A model generated the notes under the pieces. The model worked only from the letters and a program-made list of their open reading frames with translations. It had not been told where the DNA came from and did not search any database. From Actinomycetes bacterium (GTDB lineage: Bacteria > Actinomycetota > Acidimicrobiia > Acidimicrobiales > Microtrichaceae), in assembly GCA_023423215.1 (NCBI GenBank), contig JAFAFZ010000080.1:1-7106 (forward strand): a stretch of DNA of 7,106 nucleotides. The letters are read 5' to 3'. A program made the position numbers and the translations under genes. This document shows positions 4,132 through 7,106 of the stretch, one piece after another (the first letter of the stretch is position 1; every line of letters starts with the position of its first letter).

Positions 4132-6612
4132 GTGGCGACACGACAGCGAACCTCCAGCAGCACCCGTACGAAGAAGGCCGGCAGCTCCCGATCGGGCAGC
4201 CCGGCCAAGGGTCGCGCGTCCTCGTCCCGCACGGGGAAGGCGTCCTCCCGCTCGGCGTCCCCGGGGCGCAGCGCCCGTCGGGATGACGCACCCGGTGTGC
4301 TCCAGCACCTGGTCGACGGCCACGGCCACGACCTGTGGGGCCTGTGCTTCCTGCTGCTCGCCGTCGTCGTCGGCGCGTCGGTCTACACCGGTGCGGACGA
4401 GGGGATCGCCTCGTGGCCGAACGTGGCCGTGGGCGCGCTCGTCGGCGGTCTGCGCGTGCTCGTCCCGCCGGCGCTCGTCGTGATCGGCGTGCTGCTCATC
4501 CGCGGCCCCCGCCGTGACCCGATCGACCTGGCGGACCCCCTCGACGACGAGGACCCGGACGGCATCACCGAGGGGGCGCCCCGGAACCGCGCGGTCCAGG
4601 GCCTGGGCATCGCCCTGGCCGTCATCGTCGCCGCCGGCGTGCTGGACCTGATCGGTGCGGAGGGCGCCACCATCGCGGAAGACGGCCTGGACGCCTACTC
4701 GGCCGGCGGCGGCCTGCTCGGCGCGGTGCCCGGCGGCCTGGCGCTGCTCGTCGGCCGCTGGGGCGCACTCGTCGTCCTCGTCCTGCTGGGCCTGCTGGCC
4801 GTCAGCCTCATCAGCGGCTGGTCCCTGCGCCAGATGTGGCACGGGGTCGCCTCGGCGCTCACGCCGGCGGCGCGCACGGTGGGCGAGTGGTTCGGGGACC
4901 TGTTCCACATCGGCGACCCGGTCGACGTGACCGAGCCCGCCGACGCACCGGCCGTCGAGCTCTTCGACCAGGACGCCGGCCAGCCGCCGCCGAAGCCGAA
5001 GCGCGTGCGCAAGCCGAAGAAGGACGACGGCCCCGAGGTCGTGGTGGCGGACGCGAAGGTCTTCCAGCCGGGCGAGGTGCCCACCGACACCCAGCAGCTC
5101 GAGATGGGCCTCGGCCCCGCCGCCGCCGGGTCGCCGTGGCGGCTGCCCTCGCCCAAGCTCCTGCCGCTGTCCGGCAAGCGCACCGTGGACACGAAGGAGG
5201 TCGAGGCGCGTGGCCGCGTGCTCGAGGGGGCGCTCGCCGAGCACGGGGTCGAGACGCGCCTCGTCGGCATGGTGGTCGGCCCGACCGTCACCCGCTACGA
5301 GCTCGAGCTCGGCGTCGGCGTGAAGGTCAGCCGGCTGACCAGCCTGCACAAGGACATCGCCTACGCCATGGCGTCGCCCGACGTGCGCATCCTCGCGCCC
5401 ATCCCCGGCCGCCAGGCGATCGGCGTCGAGGTGCCGAACAAGGACCGCCAGGTCGTCAACCTGGGCGACATCCTCTCCTCGGAAGAGGCGCACCGGGCGA
5501 CCCACCCGCTCGAGGTCGGCGTCGGCCGCGACATCTCCGGCACCGCGGTGCTCATGAACCTGGCGACCATGCCGCACCTGCTCATCGCCGGTCAGACGGG
5601 CGCCGGCAAGTCGTCCTGCATCAACTCGATCATCACGTCGCTGCTGATGCGCTCGACGCCCGACCAGGTCCGCATGATCCTCATCGACCCCAAGCAGGTC
5701 GAGCTGACCCAGTACAACCGCATCCCGCACCTGCTCACCCAGGTCGTGACCAACCCGAAGAAGGCGGCGAACGCCCTGAACTGGGCGGTCCACGAGATGG
5801 AGCGCCGCTACGACCTGCTCAGCGAGGTCGGCGTCCGTGACATCTCCGGCTACAACGCGGCGTTCGACCGCGGCGATCTGGTCACGCAGTTCGGCGAGGA
5901 CCGCGAGTTCACCCGCATGCCGTTCATCCTCGTCGTCGTCGACGAGCTCGCGGACCTGATGATGGTGGCGTCGCGCGACGTCGAGGAGTCCATCACCCGC
6001 ATCGCCGCGAAGGCGCGTGCGGTGGGCATCCACCTCGTCATCGCCACCCAGCGCCCCTCCGTCAACGTCATCACCGGCGTCATCAAGGCCAACATCCCCG
6101 CCCGGCTCGCCTTCGCGGTGGCTTCGGCGACCGACTCGAAGGTCATCCTCGACCAGATGGGCGCCGAGCGCCTGGTCGGTCGGGGCGACATGCTCCTCCT
6201 GGGCGGCGGCTCCTCCTCGGCGCAGCGCATCCAGGGCGCCTGGGTGGAGGAGTCCGAGGTCTCGGCGGTCGTCGGCCAGTGGCGCAAGCAGGCGCCCGCG
6301 GTCGAGGAGCAGTACGTCGAGGGGGTCGCAGGAGACGACAACGCGCCGAGCGGCGGCGGGTCCTCGGCCGGCGGCGGTGGGGACGAGGACGACGACCTGC
6401 TCAAGCAGGCCATGGAGCTGGTCGTGCGCAGCGGCCTGGGGTCCACCTCGATGCTGCAGCGCAAGCTGAAGGTCGGCTTCGCCCGCGCCGGTCGCCTGAT
6501 GGACCTGCTCGAGCAGCGCGGGGTCGTCGGGCCGTCCGAGGGGTCGAAGGCCCGCACGGTGCTCATGACCCCCGACGAGCTCGACGCCATGATCGAGAAC
6601 GGCGAGTTCTAG
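4132..6612 (+). CDS. ftsK: DNA translocase FtsK (FtsK/SpoIIIE family)
   Basis: FtsK is an ATP-driven hexameric pump at the division septum that moves chromosome ends into daughter cells. The 826-residue protein shows, in order: a basic Ser/Arg/Lys-rich tail (1-50), about four membrane segments (roughly 68-86, 106-123, 155-174, 193-228), a short linker with a Pro/Lys/Arg patch (284-297), the alpha/beta motor (from about 334), Walker A GQTGAGKS (487-494, Lys493), Walker B with Asp604-Glu605 (VVVDELAD), IATQRPS (637-643), a Gly/Ser/acidic linker (about 735-756) and the DNA-reading winged-helix gamma domain (about 754-826; ELVVRSGLGSTSMLQRKL, GRLMDLLEQRGVVGPS). Gln488 replaces the Ala or Thr often seen in this Walker A; the catalytic Lys and Ser are kept. 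The linker is far shorter than in E. coli (1,329 residues), as usual in actinobacteria. GTG at 4132 is chosen because GGAGGA precedes it and the next in-frame GTG (4297) would remove the tail. Confidence 0.96.
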   Translation: MATRQRTSSSTRTKKAGSSRSGSPAKGRASSSRTGKASSRSASPGRSARRDDAPGVLQHLVDGHGHDLWGLCFLLLAVVVGASVYTGADEGIASWPNVAVGALVGGLRVLVPPALVVIGVLLIRGPRRDPIDLADPLDDEDPDGITEGAPRNRAVQGLGIALAVIVAAGVLDLIGAEGATIAEDGLDAYSAGGGLLGAVPGGLALLVGRWGALVVLVLLGLLAVSLISGWSLRQMWHGVASALTPAARTVGEWFGDLFHIGDPVDVTEPADAPAVELFDQDAGQPPPKPKRVRKPKKDDGPEVVVADAKVFQPGEVPTDTQQLEMGLGPAAAGSPWRLPSPKLLPLSGKRTVDTKEVEARGRVLEGALAEHGVETRLVGMVVGPTVTRYELELGVGVKVSRLTSLHKDIAYAMASPDVRILAPIPGRQAIGVEVPNKDRQVVNLGDILSSEEAHRATHPLEVGVGRDISGTAVLMNLATMPHLLIAGQTGAGKSSCINSIITSLLMRSTPDQVRMILIDPKQVELTQYNRIPHLLTQVVTNPKKAANALNWAVHEMERRYDLLSEVGVRDISGYNAAFDRGDLVTQFGEDREFTRMPFILVVVDELADLMMVASRDVEESITRIAAKARAVGIHLVIATQRPSVNVITGVIKANIPARLAFAVASATDSKVILDQMGAERLVGRGDMLLLGGGSSSAQRIQGAWVEESEVSAVVGQWRKQAPAVEEQYVEGVAGDDNAPSGGGSSAGGGGDEDDDLLKQAMELVVRSGLGSTSMLQRKLKVGFARAGRLMDLLEQRGVVGPSEGSKARTVLMTPDELDAMIENGEF

Positions 6613-6616
6613 GGGG
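6611..6616 (+). promoter_or_regulatory. Ribosome binding site of the Fe-S protein on the ftsK stop codon
   Basis: AGGGGG overlaps the last two bases of the ftsK TAG (6610-6612) and lies 6 nt before the GTG at 6623. A ribosome ending on ftsK would cover this site, which favours joint translation. It also supports the GTG start. Confidence 0.55.
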
Positions 6617-6622
6617 CCGGGC

Positions 6623-7105
6623 GTGGCACGCAAGGACTACGTGCAACGCCTCGACGGTGCGCCCGTGCTCACGGTGCACTGGGACAGCGAGCGGTGCATC
6701 CACTCCCGCAACTGCGTGACCGGACTGCCCGAGGTGTTCGACTTCGACGCGCGCCCGTGGATCCGGGTCGACGCCGCGTCGGCGGACCGCATCGCCGAGC
6801 AGGTCGACCGCTGCCCGAGCGGGGCGCTCGGCTACACCCGCTTCGACGGCGGTCCGCTCGGCCCCGGCGCCCGCGTCGAGCAGCCCGGTCCTGCGGGCGA
6901 TGACCAGGGTGTCGGCGCTGACGTGCCGGTGACGGTGCGCGTCACCGACGGCGGTCCGCTCGCGATCCAGGGGCCGGTGCAGGTCGTCGACGACGCGGGC
7001 ACCGTGCTGCGGGTCGCGACCCGGGTGGCGTTGTGCCGGTGCGGGGCCTCCGGCGACAAGCCGTTCTGCGACGGATCGCACGCACGGGTCGGCTTCTCCG
7101 GCTGA
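6623..7105 (+). CDS. Two-domain iron-sulfur protein: 4Fe-4S mono-cluster domain plus CDGSH finger
   Basis: A complete 160-residue soluble protein ending at the TGA one base before the window end. Residues 14-73 match the divergent 4Fe-4S mono-cluster domain (Fer4_19/YjdI type): CIHSRNC with Cys25 and Cys31, then GLPEVFDFDARPWI and CPSGAL with Cys64. Only three cysteines are present there, which I believe is usual for this family; the fourth ligand is not evident. After a Gly/Pro linker (76-100), residues 101-160 hold a CDGSH finger: Cys138-x-Cys140, Cys149-Asp-Gly-Ser-His153, the 3Cys-1His set that binds a labile 2Fe-2S cluster in mitoNEET-like proteins, preceded by GPLAIQGPVQVVDDAG, typical of bacterial members. 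A cytoplasmic electron-transfer, cluster-transfer or redox-sensing role is likely, partner unknown. The gene follows ftsK by 10 nt and is probably co-transcribed; a functional tie to FtsK is not established. Confidence 0.88.
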   Translation: MARKDYVQRLDGAPVLTVHWDSERCIHSRNCVTGLPEVFDFDARPWIRVDAASADRIAEQVDRCPSGALGYTRFDGGPLGPGARVEQPGPAGDDQGVGADVPVTVRVTDGGPLAIQGPVQVVDDAGTVLRVATRVALCRCGASGDKPFCDGSHARVGFSG

Positions 7106-7106
7106 C

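Noticed and set aside
2247..4232. A 661-codon open frame on the - strand across rnj
   Set aside because: Same reason: a shadow of a certain gene (RNase J), with biased low-information composition and no motif.
2768..4483. A 571-codon + strand frame overlapping rnj and the start of ftsK
   Set aside because: Arg/Pro/Gly-rich out-of-frame translation of two well-supported genes; it also spans their intergenic gap.
3799..6633. A 944-codon open frame on the - strand across all of ftsK
   Set aside because: It mirrors ftsK codon for codon in a GC-rich genome where antisense frames lack stops; the translation is Asp/Arg/His/Val-rich with no known motif, while the + strand frame is an unmistakable FtsK.
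1..7106. Defence system, CRISPR array, phage, insertion sequence, tRNA or rRNA
   Set aside because: None seen by reading both strands; coding density is close to complete and every gene but two belongs to a familiar housekeeping family.

Overview
This 7.1 kb window is very GC-rich and carries five genes, all on the + strand, packed almost without gaps. Strong third-position G/C, GTG starts, TGATG stop/start overlap and the gene order dapA - rnj - ftsK point to an actinobacterium (Actinomycetota). The proteins do not look like close copies of the Streptomyces or Mycobacterium versions, so a less-studied high-GC lineage is possible, but I cannot place it further from sequence alone.

Layout: (1) 2-787, the 3' part of a ferritin-like diiron protein with a complete set of four Glu and two His metal ligands; its N-terminus lies outside the window. 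(2) 807-1454, a winged-helix (MarR-like) DNA-binding protein with an unrecognised C-terminal domain, possibly read from a nearly leaderless mRNA. (3) 1519-2400, dapA, 4-hydroxy-tetrahydrodipicolinate synthase, preceded by a 64-nt gap with a GC-rich hairpin and an imperfect palindrome. (4) 2400-4058, rnj, ribonuclease J, sharing one base with the dapA stop codon. (5) 4132-6612, ftsK, the membrane-anchored DNA translocase, after a 73-nt gap with a possible promoter. (6) 6623-7105, a small protein joining a divergent 4Fe-4S mono-cluster domain to a CDGSH iron-sulfur finger, with its ribosome binding site placed on the ftsK stop codon. That is five complete genes plus one partial gene. There is no gene-free stretch over 300 bases; the largest gaps are 73 and 64 nt.

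How they fit together: dapA (lysine/diaminopimelate, hence peptidoglycan precursor supply), rnj (RNA maturation and decay) and ftsK (chromosome segregation at the septum) are a conserved actinobacterial housekeeping neighbourhood. dapA-rnj is almost certainly one translationally coupled unit and ftsK-Fe-S protein another. The diiron protein and the winged-helix protein occupy the place where thyX, and further away dapB, lie in Mycobacterium tuberculosis. I saw no tRNA, rRNA, CRISPR array, insertion sequence, phage gene or clear intrinsic terminator. I did not find a novel multi-gene system. The points most worth following up are the two-domain Fe-S protein behind ftsK, the unassigned C-terminal domain of the regulator, the exact 80-residue internal symmetry of the diiron protein, and the shared GTACGCT element before two start codons.
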